Assembly: GCA_043228905.1 (NCBI GenBank)
Contig: JBHGNT010000016.1
Span: forward strand, 16,616,001 to 16,680,000
Direction of reading: 5' to 3'
DNA: 64,000 bases
Source: Azolla caroliniana
Taxonomy: Eukaryota; Polypodiophyta
Below the pieces are notes generated by a model. It did no database searches and was not told the DNA's origin. It saw only the letters and a program-made list of their open reading frames with translations. Numbering within the stretch: position 1 is the first letter of the stretch; each line of letters opens with the position of its first letter. Shown piece by piece: positions 1 to 11,737 of this stretch. A program made the translations under genes and the position numbers.

Positions 1-1133
1 GCGCACACCGGTACCATGTATGATTCAATGCCATGGTGGTGGTATAGGATACAATACAAGGAATCGGGTCCTTCACAATCCCTTCAGTCAAGGGAGGTTG
101 AGTGAATTGACACTCCTCATTCTCTCTGTTTCTCTTTACAATCTTTTATCTATTTCCTTATTTTATGCCGACATTAAAAATACTCTCTAATATGTGGCAT
201 TAGAGTGACTTTCCTATGTTTCTTTTGTTGATTTTTGTTTTCTTTTTTATTCTGATCAATCGATGTTCGTCTGAGGGTTGATCCAGAAAGTCATTCACAA
301 AAGAACTTCAGTATTTCCTTTTTTTCATCAAAAAAAATAATATTTTTATTCTTTCTTCTCTCATTCTTAAAACATGTTTAGTTCAACTATGTTGTATTGG
401 TCATATTTATAAAACATACATAAATTATGTATATGTATGTGTTTTATGTCATTATTGCGTATTACATATGTTATTACATTTGATATGACGTCAATACCTC
501 AATTGTGTATTACCTACGCTTATATATTTTGGATGTTGTATGTGCGTAGAGGCTACATGCGTGGATAACATTATTCATTTGTTTATGTTTTGTTAATGAT
601 TTTTTTGTATATTCATCTTTAAAAACTTTCCTAACTTTTCATTACAAGAGTGTGATATTTTAAAGAGGAGAGTATGTTACAAGCATTACTATAATTTTAT
701 CATGTGGTAACTTGTATTGTAGTATTCTACAAGTGAGGATAAAAGCGTGAGAGTTAATTGAGAGTGTAAAGAATGGAGGACTATTTTTAATCCTAAGGAT
801 TGAGACAACCGATAAGGCTAAGTGCGAACTTGCCTGGAGGCCTTAGGTTTGGTTATAAATATGAGGCCTAGATATCCTCATGGAAGACATTATTCGATTA
901 TGTTGAGATTGTAATCTTGTAGTGAATCAACTCTTCTGGCGAGCGTGTGCCAATACTAAGTAAGACTCAATGTCATGGTAGTGGTATGGGACGCCATTCA
1001 AGGCTTGGGTGTGTCTCAATTCCCTCACTCGGGGGTGGTCGGGTTATTTGACACCGTTCTTTCTCTCTCTTTCTCTTTACAATCTTTTATCTATTTCTTT
1101 ATTTTATGCTTAGACTAGAAATAATCTCTAACA
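1..1133 (+). mobile_element. Small non-coding LTR element (TRIM/LARD-like), left end outside window
   Basis: Bases 1-192 and about 940-1133 are clearly similar (shared CTTTACAATCTTTTATCTAT block and CTCTAA-A ending), as expected for two LTRs. Directly after the left copy, 195-207 reads TGGCATTAGAGTG, a decayed version of the Copia primer site TGGTATCAGAGC. Directly before the right copy, 661-674 is the purine tract TAAAGAGGAGAGTA. The right LTR runs from TGTTAC (675) to CTAACA (1133). The interior is only about 480 bp and has no ORF, so the element must be mobilised in trans or is a deletion derivative. The LTRs differ considerably, so it is old. The bases after 1133 do not obviously repeat those before the element, because its left end lies outside the window. 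Confidence 0.72.
675..1133 (+). repeat. Right LTR of the small element
   Basis: 459 bp, starts TGTTACAAGC and ends CTCTAACA (TG...CA). A TATA-like GGTTATAAATATGAGG sits at about 850-866, placed as expected for an LTR promoter. It is preceded by a polypurine tract. The first half of the left LTR is outside the window. Confidence 0.7.
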
Positions 1134-2689
1134 AGAAGCCATGGGCTCAAGGTGAAGCACGACATTGTTTATCCATCCTCGTGACAACATTTAGTACACC
1201 AATTAGATACATTCCATCTATTATAGCCAATGCTTGAATCCAATTCATATATGATGAAGAGTCGTGACAAAGAACATCCCTATGTAATCTTCACGCCAAA
1301 GAATGACATCCCAATTGAACTCCCAATCGTCATTGCGATGCAAATAAGCACGTCCACTTCAAACTCACTCATAATTGAATGATATTCTACGAGGAAACAT
1401 TCCTTTTGCTTTGTTGAGATGAAGATGTGTGGACTCTTTGAATGTTGTTGAATCAACACACCATTACACTATGAGGAGCACAAGTGTATTTCCTAAACAT
1501 ACTGCGTAATAATCACACACAAAGTATAAACGTTCACAAGCATACTTGTACAAACTAAAGAGGGAAGATCGCATGAATCATGATTGACACCAACATGCCC
1601 ATTCAAATTTCGTAATCCTTCATGGAAAAAGCCATCAACTCCATCTCCTCAAGTTCAAGTTCGTACATCATTCACACCCTTCTCATCAATTCTCCCGTCA
1701 TCAACTTTATCTGTGTGTAAATGTGTGTGTTGTGGTTGTCTAATTGAGTAAATATGGTTGTGCAATGTCCAAATGTACATGCTAATATATATGTGTATGA
1801 CATGATGTTTTTATTAGTAAATGATGGTAACACAATATCACTATGCATTGTATATGTTTCACTAGAAATGTGAGCATTAATTTGTCTATCTAAGTGTGTA
1901 GTTTATGTGAATTTAAACATGGGTTTTAAGTGTCTAGGGGTCTTGGGATGAGTGTTTAAGTTTCTCGAAGAGATGAGGAAGCTTTACATAGGAGTTTTGA
2001 TATTTTCATGGGGGAACAAATTAGCATTCCAAATAAACGGAAAGACCCTTGTAGATCTTGGACATAAATATTTAACCCCAAAATATGATGAGAAAACAGC
2101 ATAAGAGAAAATATGGTTCAACTTTCTCTTTTCTTGCTCAAAAAATGAATTAATATTTAAATGGGCAAGTGGTTGGTTAGGAAACGTGCAAAGCTCCTAA
2201 GCCCGTAAAGATGGCATTCTAGCCAAGGTCAATTTTATCGCTGACAATAGAGAGGTCATGAAAGAAGCTCATTTTGTTCTTAAACTTCAAGGAATTTGTG
2301 TGGAACTGGAAATAGATATTGGCCAAGTGAATCATATGTAATTAGCCAATTTATACTAATGAGTTGTGTCATGCTACTTGATTGCCCAATATTGACGAGA
2401 AATTATGTGTATGTAGGAGAAAAAGGTAGGGAAACCTGAATCCGTGTGAGACTTACGGCTCAATGTCGAGCCTATAGGCTTGGTTCCTATAGAGTTTGGT
2501 GAGAAGGATCCATGTTTATTTGCTCTTGAGTAACCCTTCATTCGGGTGGTTTGTGGCATGAAATGATGGCCATCCATGGTGGCTTTTTTTTACAAGGGAA
2601 ATCTCACTCTCAAGACCTCCCTTTCGTAATCTATCTAGAATATTAGCTTCCCACCACATGCTTTTTTTGAGGACGACTAGAGTGGCTTG
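1134..2689. other. AT-rich intergenic stretch, nothing recognised
   Basis: No ORF with recognisable protein features, no LTR ends and no RNA gene were seen. The short minus-strand reading frame at 2374-2577 has no family resemblance and is probably chance. Confidence 0.5.
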
Positions 2690-4960
2690 GCTCCACCATC
2701 ACTTTAAATTCAAGTCTCACCACGGAAACATGGAACTTGCTAACATCCTAACATGTAAATTCTTGTCACAATTTATATTTCAGAATCATAGATGTGACCT
2801 TTGTTAAGCGCTCGTGCCATTCGAAGTGGTGCAATGTCAAATAAATTACAAGGTTGATCCACATGCCAAATTGAACGCAACGAAGGATTTCCTACTTTGA
2901 CAATGTAGAAAGAAACATCCACCCCAATTGCTAAGAAAGATGACGAGTGGTGGTAGGGACCCGTAGTTATGATGGTGGTTGAGGGTGAGCTAGAAAAAGG
3001 CATCAAACTCGACAGGTTCATATTTTGATCACGTCTCGTCGGATTAATCTCCTCTAACTGCTCACACCCTCATAAATTCAAAAATCTCATGACTTCAAAC
3101 TAGACGATTGCAAGCCCAACTCTTCATTTCCTCTATCCTTGAGCTCCATGATTCCCAAAAAAGCAAAAACTCAAACCACTAAGTGCTCACCAATGGGAAA
3201 AAATGAACCTAAAAAACCTAGCCTAGATCTTTTATAAGAGTTTGGAGCTTTCTCGTCCATCACTTAACTTTGTGTCTGCATTCATATCTATGCACAGGAC
3301 CTAGTTCAATGTGTGTAATTTGTTTTAACGTCATGGCTGCCATATGCTATTTTTGGTCTTGAGTGAGATTTGGACCTCCATCTTTAGTTCGAACAACCAT
3401 TTACTCTAACAAATTGAAATAATATCATTCCATTCTTCATATCTCCTTATGCATATTCATTTTTTTTCCAAAATAAAGCTACTTTCCCATTAGTTAGGAA
3501 GGATTATTACAAGGAGACTACACAAGGAAGCTTCTTTCACGCCTCCCTCCCTTCGATGTAGGCTTAGGTGTGCATATTCATTTTTATTATCATTGTAGAT
3601 TCTCAACTATTTGCTTTCTAGTTAGGGGGCATCTATATCATTCATTACGTACATAGAATAGTTTGAACTATTGACTCTTTAGTCCCTTTCAGCCCATGAC
3701 AAGAACTCCAGCTTTCCCACACACCCAATTAAATGTTTATCTTTGTGACATTTACGGGTTTCTGACTCAATTTACCCAAGTCCTTATTATGTCAGTTGTA
3801 TTAATAAGAGATTTAATCATTTCAACAACTTTTGAAGTTATTTACAATATTGTTTAGTGGAGTTTGATAACTTCCACAAATGCAAAGGCTATTTTAGAAA
3901 TTATTGCAAGTTAATATAGAATGTGCCATTGCTTGTAAAATAGCTTATATGAATTATTATTACCTAAAATTAATAGATTTGACAATAAGTTCAATAGCAT
4001 GTTATGATTTCATCATTAATATCATCAATAGTTCAAATTCACAGAAGACCAAAGCTTGAGCAATTTGGCTTTTCGAAATATGATCAGGTGATTTACATAC
4101 ATGGACAATTAGTTGATGAACCAAAGAAATATGCATGTTATGTATGTCTTATATATATGTTTTTTTTTATGTGTATATATATAATATATATATGGGAAAA
4201 GTACCAGGATACCCCTGGAAGTTCGTCTATTAGAATGCCCCTGGAAGTTCCAAATTTACCAAACTACCCCTATGTCCAAAAAATTACACTTTATAAAATA
4301 ATAATACACTCAAAACTTTGGTAAATAAGGCTAGTTCGGGTCCATTTTTTGGACATAGGGGTAATTTGGTAAATTTGGAACTTCCAGGGGCATTCTGGTA
4401 AATAGACGAACTTCCAAGGGTATCCTAGCACTTTTCCCTATATACATATATATATAGACACATCTACATACAAAATACGCATAAACTTTTTATGGGTATG
4501 TGATGTATCATATGTTTACACATTTGAAGGAGTATCCTTCAAAACATCTAAGTTTGAAGTTTAGATTGACATATGATTGCCCCCTTAATAATGCAAATGG
4601 TGAGTGACAACAATTGAATTATGTTTGGCAAAATATAAGATGGTTGGGATGAACATAACACAATCATTCACCACATAACTTTCTTCGTCAACCACTTGGA
4701 TGATTCTTCAAAATGCAGTATGCTTCGATAACAAGAAATCAACACTTTCAAGCCTAACAATCTTATTAAATTGCCGAGAAATAAATCCATTATTATTTTC
4801 ATTATTTATTATCCATGCCCTAAACATAAACTCCCTCACTATTGAGACCTTGTATTCATTGTAATAATTTATGATGACCACACCACGCCAATGATCAATG
4901 TACATTAGTCATCACATAAGTTCTACTTATACTCAAACTTCATGATTTCTTTTTTCATGA
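2690..4960. repeat. Left copy of a segmental duplication flanking the aldo-keto reductase gene
   Basis: Blocks between about 2690-3890 and 4860-4960 recur in the same order and orientation at about 7240-8520. Shared landmarks include TCGGATTAATCT (3040 and 7577), ATTGAAATAATATC, TCTCAACTATTTGCTTTCT and CATCACATAAGTT. The left copy is longer because it holds extra DNA, including a fold-back element at 4194. Divergence is substantial. No coding sequence was seen inside. Confidence 0.72.
4194..4438. mobile_element. Fold-back MITE (about 245 bp)
   Basis: The outer 85-95 bp on each side are reverse complements: it opens GGGAAAAGTACCAGGATACC and closes with GGTATCCTAGCACTTTTCCC. The arms share the complements of CCTGGAAGTTC, CCAAATTTACC and CCCCTATGTCC. 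It sits in a TA-rich tract with TAT on both sides, so the duplication cannot be fixed (TA, TAT or longer). No transposase is encoded. Termini GGGAAAA could fit a Mutator- or hAT-like non-autonomous element; the superfamily is not decidable here. A reading frame crossing it (4004-4324) is spurious. Confidence 0.8.
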
Positions 4961-5058
4961 AAACTAAACTGAAGGAAAATAGAGCAAAGTACTTAACTAA
5001 TAACCACACACAGTTTTAAGAAATTACTGAATATCTCTCCATAATACAGAAACATTTA

Positions 5059-5225
5059 AAAACTTATAGTTACTCTACAGAGTACCCAACACAGTTGTGT
5101 TGTATTATTGTGCCCTCCGTTAACTTTGTGATGAGCTAATCAAAACTTATGGTTAGTCTACAATGTACCCAACACAGTGGTGTTGTATTATTGTGCCCTC
5201 CATTTAACTTTGTGATGTACTAATC
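5059..5225. repeat. Tandem duplication, 83-84 bp unit
   Basis: Units at 5059-5141 and 5142-5225 share AAAACTTAT...GTACCCAACACAGT...GTGTTGTATTATTGTGCCCTCC...TAACTTTGTGATG with a few substitutions. It lies 110 bp beyond the stop codon of the aldo-keto reductase gene, so it may fall in or near the 3' untranslated or polyadenylation region. Confidence 0.85.
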
Positions 5226-5335
5226 AAAGAGGAAATTTCACCATTATTGAGATAAACCGGGCTCCAATGCAATTGGCTCATGATGATTTGTGGAAGATGT
5301 ACAAATGAACCATGTGCAAGAAACATTGTCCCAAG

Positions 5336-7011
<1,676 letters not shown>

Positions 7012-7239
7012 AGTTGCTGCTACAGTAACCGATCACTCTACCAATCCTCGTATTTGTTTGGAACAATCGATCCCAACTCACAACTATATATTACATCGCC
7101 GCCTCTCAAGTACATAAATGCAACTAGCCAGTCAAACAATGATAAACGCAAATACTTTGGAACACAAGCAAACACCAATTTGTTTCTCTAAGAGGATAAA
7201 GAGAACCGTCAAAAACTGTTTTCATAAACCAAAATTTGT

Positions 7240-8520
7240 CCTTGACTCTACCTCACTTTAGATTGGAGTCTCTTCATTAGAAACATAGAGCTCGCAGATA
7301 TCCTAACTTTGTAAATTTTTTGTCACAATTTGTATTTCAAAATCATGAACATGACCCTCATCGTGCGTTCATGCCATTAACAGTGATTCAAAGTTGGTCG
7401 GTCCACATCCCAAATTGAACACAATTACTGGTTTCCTATTTGATAATGTCGAAAGGAAAATTGTCCCTATTGCGCAAGAAAGATGAAGAGTGGTTGTAGG
7501 GACCCATAGTTATGCTTATAGTGTTCAAGGGTGAGTTAGGTGGAGACATGTGTTCATATTTCAATCACATCTCATCGGATTAATCTGCTCTAACAACTCA
7601 TACCTTCAAAAATTTTAAAACCTCACAAGTCCAAAGTAAACTTTCCAACTCTAAATTTCCTCCATCCTTGAGCCCCAAGATTCCCAAGAAATCAAAAACT
7701 CAAACCATCCACTAATCGAAAAAACAGAACCTAAAAACACTAGCCTAGACATTTTATAAGACTTTGGAGCTTTCTTGTCCATTAGTTGAGTTTGTATTTG
7801 TATTCATATCTATGGAGGGGACTTGGTTCGATGTGCCTGCATATGATATTTATGGTCTTAAGTGAGATTTGAACCTGCGCCTTTAGTTTGGAGTCTAGAC
7901 AACAATGTATTCTAACAAATTGAAATAATATCTCTTCATTCTTCATATCTTTTATGCATATTGATTTTGATCATTCTAGATTCTCAACTATTTGCTTTCT
8001 GATTAGGAGGTATTCATATCATCTTTACAAAAAATAATTTGAACTTTTGACCTTTGTGTCATTTGAGAGCCCATGAGTCATGACAAGACCTCCAACTTTG
8101 CCACAACACCCCATTAAATGTTTATGTTTGTGACATTTGTGGTGGCTTTATCATGATAGTTGTATCAATATGATATTTAATCATTTCAACAATGTTAGAA
8201 TCAACCTACAACATTGTACAATCGAGTTTGAAAGTTTCCACAAATGAAACATCATTTGTTAAATTTAAGAAAAAAGAAATTATTAATGGAAGAGACTTAA
8301 ATTATCTTCCATTGAAAGGGTCAGAGATGGATGTAGTATTATTTTATACCCTAAGAGTATAGATCAAACCCAAAACAATTTATTAACAAGAGAAGCATAA
8401 ATTCTAATGTATAGCATATCATAATCACGCCACGCAAATTATCAATGTGTATTAGCCATCACATAAGTTTTACTTATACTCGAACTTTAGCATTGCATTT
8501 ATTTTTCCTTCATTTTCCCT
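7240..8520. repeat. Right copy of the segmental duplication flanking the aldo-keto reductase gene
   Basis: Matches the block at 2690-4960 in order and orientation but lacks the extra DNA of that copy. It ends close to the Copia LTR that starts at 8559. Part of it (from 7898) is also carried in the downstream tandem duplication, so a third partial copy exists at 9586-10208. Confidence 0.7.
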
Positions 8521-8558
8521 CACCCTCATCCGTATCCATATAGATTTCTATATGTAAA

Positions 8559-9230
8559 TGTTAACATGTGGAAGCTTATGACAAACCGACTCAGCCAGAT
8601 AGCAACAGAACACAAATACAGGTTTAATGGAACCTCGTGAACACATAGTGCACACAGGAAGAGACAAAGAGAGCAGAACATAAACTCTATATTCAAAAAA
8701 TAACACTCTGTACATACATCGTGCTTCCACAACACTATTTATATGAGTCCTTAAAAGGACTGACAGAAGTACTTATGTACTTCAATGCTCATACGAGCGG
8801 CTGGCACTAACTATGAAGACAATGACTAGCTAGTTGTCTAAAAGCATAGGCCCCTAATAGCCTTTCGTTTCACACTTGATCCGGCTCTCTGATCCGGATA
8901 TCATCCAAATACAATCAAGCTGAAGCTTGTACAGTCGATCTGGATCCGGTTGAGCTTGTCCACCCAACACTCCCCCTCAAGCTCAAGTTGAGGTCGGATC
9001 ATGGTATTAGTGTTTGTGGTAGCCGGTCCTTTCCTCCGGCTCCTTCTGGCGTCCTCTCGCCTTGCTCGCGCTCCTTGTCCAGTCCGGTGTCGCGTTGTTA
9101 CGTGCGTGCGTGTAGAAGGGGCGGGACCACGGGGGTCTTGGACTAGGGAGTGGAGGAGGAAGAATAAGACCAAAAATGGAAGTTTAGCTCAAGAGGAGGT
9201 GAGAAAGAATAAGACAATAACATAGAATAG
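8559..9230 (-). mobile_element. Truncated Copia 3' end, copy 1 (LTR 8559-8969, polypurine tract, tail)
   Basis: LTR of 411 bp reading, on the minus strand, TGTTGGGTGGACAAGCTCAACC... to ...CATGTTAACA. To its right, CTCCCCCTCAAGCTCAA (8970-8986) is the complement of the polypurine tract, followed by tail sequence matching the 3' ends of the C1 elements at 27600-27764 and 37849. Everything upstream (RNase H onward) is missing, replaced from about 9230 by unrelated sequence. Two small minus-strand reading frames inside the LTR are not genes. Confidence 0.82.
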
Positions 9231-9290
9231 ACGGGCAAGATGCTCAACAAGTTAGGTTAAGGAAACATGAACCTTTACAATGGTGGCCGC

Positions 9291-9480
9291 CATGGCTGCA
9301 CCAAACGACTATGAGAAAAACCCTAAAGGAAAACCCAAGAAGAAAACCCTAACTGAAACCCTAAAACCGAATAGGAAACCCTCGACCTAAGTGGTATGCC
9401 TCTCTCCCTCAAAATAGGCAACCCCTCATAAGTGACCCCTCCCTTCCTTTTATAGCCCAAGGAAGGGGGGACCTTACAAT
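9291..9480 (-). promoter_or_regulatory. TATA plus telo-box promoter-like block, copy 1
   Basis: On the minus strand: TATAAAAG (9454-9447), then three AGGGTTT/TTAGGGTTT telo-boxes (within 9318-9365), then an ATG at 9293 in a strong context (GCAGCCATGGCGGCC) opening a 13-codon frame. Telo-boxes in the leader are typical of plant promoters of translation-related genes, but some LTR leaders have them too. The block may be the promoter of an LTR whose TG edge (TGTGAAACC) is retained at 11254 in the second copy. Confidence 0.45.
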
Positions 9481-10246
9481 GTGGGATAAAATTCCCCTCT
9501 TCTTTCTACATACCATTTCCTAGTATACATGTGCACATATTGCACACCATCGATTTGCCCATTCCACCCCGATTTGCACACCATCGACAACAATGTATTC
9601 TAACAAATTGAAATAATATCTCTTCATTCTTCATATCTTTTATGCATATTGATTTTGATCATTCTAGATTCTCAACTATTTGCTTTCTGATTAGGAGGTA
9701 TTCATATCATCTTTACAAAAAATAATTTGAACTTTTGACCTTTGTGTCATTTGAGAGCCCATGAGTCATGACAAGACCTCCAACTTTGCCACAACACCCC
9801 ATTAAATGTTTATGTTTGTGACATTTGTGGTGGCTTTATCATGATAGTTGTATCAATATGATATTTAATCATTTCAACAATGTTAGAATCAACCTACAAC
9901 ATTGTACAATCGAGTTTGAAAGTTTCCACAAATGAAACATCATTTGTTAAATTTAAGAAAAAAGAAATTATTAATGGAAGAGACTTAAATTATCTTCCAT
10001 TGAAAGGGTCAGAGATGGATGTAGTATTATTTTATACCCTAAGAGTATAGATCAAACCCAAAACAATTTATTAACAAGAGAAGCATAAATTCTAATGTAT
10101 AGCATATCATAATCACGCCACGCAAATTATCAATGTGTATTAGCCATCACATAAGTTTTACTTATACTCGAACTTTGGCATTGCATTTATTTTTCCTTCA
10201 TTTTCCCTCACCCTCATCCGTATCCATATAGATTTCTATATGTAAA

Positions 10247-10918
10247 TGTTAACGTGTGGAAGCTTATGACAAACTGACTCAGCCAAATAGCAACAGAACT
10301 CAAATACAGGTTTAATGGAACCTCGTGAACACATAGTGCACACAGGAAGAGACAAAGAGAGCAGAACATAAACTCTATATTCAAAAAATAACACTCTGTA
10401 CATACATCGTGCTTCCACAACACTATTTATATGAGTCCTTAAAAGGACTAACAGAAGTACTTATGTACTTCAATGCTCATACGAGCGGCTGGCACTAACT
10501 ATGAAGATAATGACTACCTAGTTGTCTAAAAGCATAGGCCCCTAATAGCCTTTTGTTTCACACTTGATCCGGCTCTCTGATCCGGATATCATCCGGATAC
10601 AATCAGGCTGAAGCTTGTACAGTCGATCCGGATCCGGTTGAGCTTGTCCACCCAACACTCCCCCTCAAGCTCAAGTTGAGGTCGGATCATGGTATTAGTG
10701 TTTGTGGTAGCCGGTCCTTTCCTCCGGCTCCTTCTAGCGTCCTCTCGCCTTGCTCGCGCTCCTTGTCCAGTCCGGTGTCGCGTTGTTACGTGCGTGCGTG
10801 TAGAAGGGGCGGGACCACGGGGGTCTTGGACTAGGGAGTGGAGGAGGAAGAATAAGACCAAAAATGGAAGTTTAGCTCAAGACGAGGTGAGAAAGAATAA
10901 GACAATAAAATAGAATAG
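10247..10918 (-). mobile_element. Truncated Copia 3' end, copy 2 (LTR 10247-10657)
   Basis: Second copy of the fragment at 8559-9230, produced by the 1.69 kb tandem duplication rather than by transposition: the match extends well beyond both LTR edges. Polypurine complement at 10658-10674. A few substitutions separate the copies (for example CATCCGGATAC here against CATCCAAATAC). Confidence 0.82.
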
Positions 10919-10978
10919 ACGGGCAAGATGCTCAACAAGTTAGGTTAAGGAAACATGAACCTTTACAATGGTGGCCGC

Positions 10979-11254
10979 CATGGCTGCACCAAACGACTAT
11001 GAGAAAAACCCTAAAGGAAAACCCTAACCGAAACCCTAAAACCGAATAGGAAACCCTCGACCTAAGTGGTATGCCTCTCTCCCACAAAATAGGCAACCCC
11101 TCATAAGTGACCCCTCCCTTCCTTTTATAGCCCAAGGAAGGGGGGACCTTACAATGTGGGATAAAATTCCCCTCTTCTTTCTACATACCATTTCCTAGTA
11201 TACATGTGCACATATTGCACACCATCGATTTGCCCATTCCACCCCGGTTTCACA
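10979..11254 (-). promoter_or_regulatory. TATA plus telo-box promoter-like block, copy 2, with possible LTR edge
   Basis: Same arrangement as at 9291-9480: TATAAAAG on the minus strand at 11129-11122, telo-boxes at about 11006-11040, ATG at 10981. On the minus strand the block begins TGTGAAACCGGGG at 11254, which looks like an LTR start, and TCCCACATTG upstream of the TATA box is a common plant LTR motif. No target duplication or polypurine tract was found, so assignment as an LTR is tentative. Confidence 0.42.
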
Positions 11255-11737
11255 CTATAGCTGGAAATCTTCACCACATCCACCCCCACCAAACCGCACA
11301 TCCACTGGTATGTGCCAAGAAAGGAAAAGGGTGAGATATTTCGGCGACGGTGATCAATCGAGTCTTTTGCCTTACCGGCACCCAACCGTCTTGCCGGTCC
11401 CTTGCCAGTCCCTTGCCGGCGTCGATCCGTCTTGCCGGCTCCTTACCGGCCCCGACCCGCCGGCTCCATCCGATCCACCATGTCCGGCGCATGCACCTTC
11501 TTCTTCGACCGGCCATCCTGAACACCGTTGCCGATCCGGTCTCCCTTCCTTCGCTCACCACGCATGTCCTCCGGTTAGACCCCCGATTACTTCGATTGCT
11601 CGCCGGGTGCCGCTCCTCGCGTATCACGTGTGTTCCACCTCCAGCTCGACCTTCTCCTTGCCCTGAACACCTCGTACCGACTCCCTTCGTTCTGCGCTCG
11701 GCTTCCGTAGGCACTTTCCGTGCGTCGTTGTCGTCCA

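Larger units (their letters stand above)
7898..11246. repeat. 1.69 kb tandem duplication (7898-9585 and 9586-11246)
   Basis: Everything from GACAACAATG (7898 and 9586) to ATTCCACCCC (9561 and 11236) occurs twice at a constant offset of 1688, falling to 1675 near the right end because of one 13-bp indel. Only scattered substitutions separate the copies, so the duplication is recent. Each unit carries part of the flanking segment, a minus-strand Copia LTR with its tail, and a promoter-like block. At the joint, 9571-9585 (GATTTGCACACCATC) is a filler that copies sequence found about 30 bp upstream. Confidence 0.93.

Noticed and set aside
4004-4324. 106-residue plus-strand ORF
   Set aside because: Runs through a TA microsatellite into the arm of the fold-back element; no family features.
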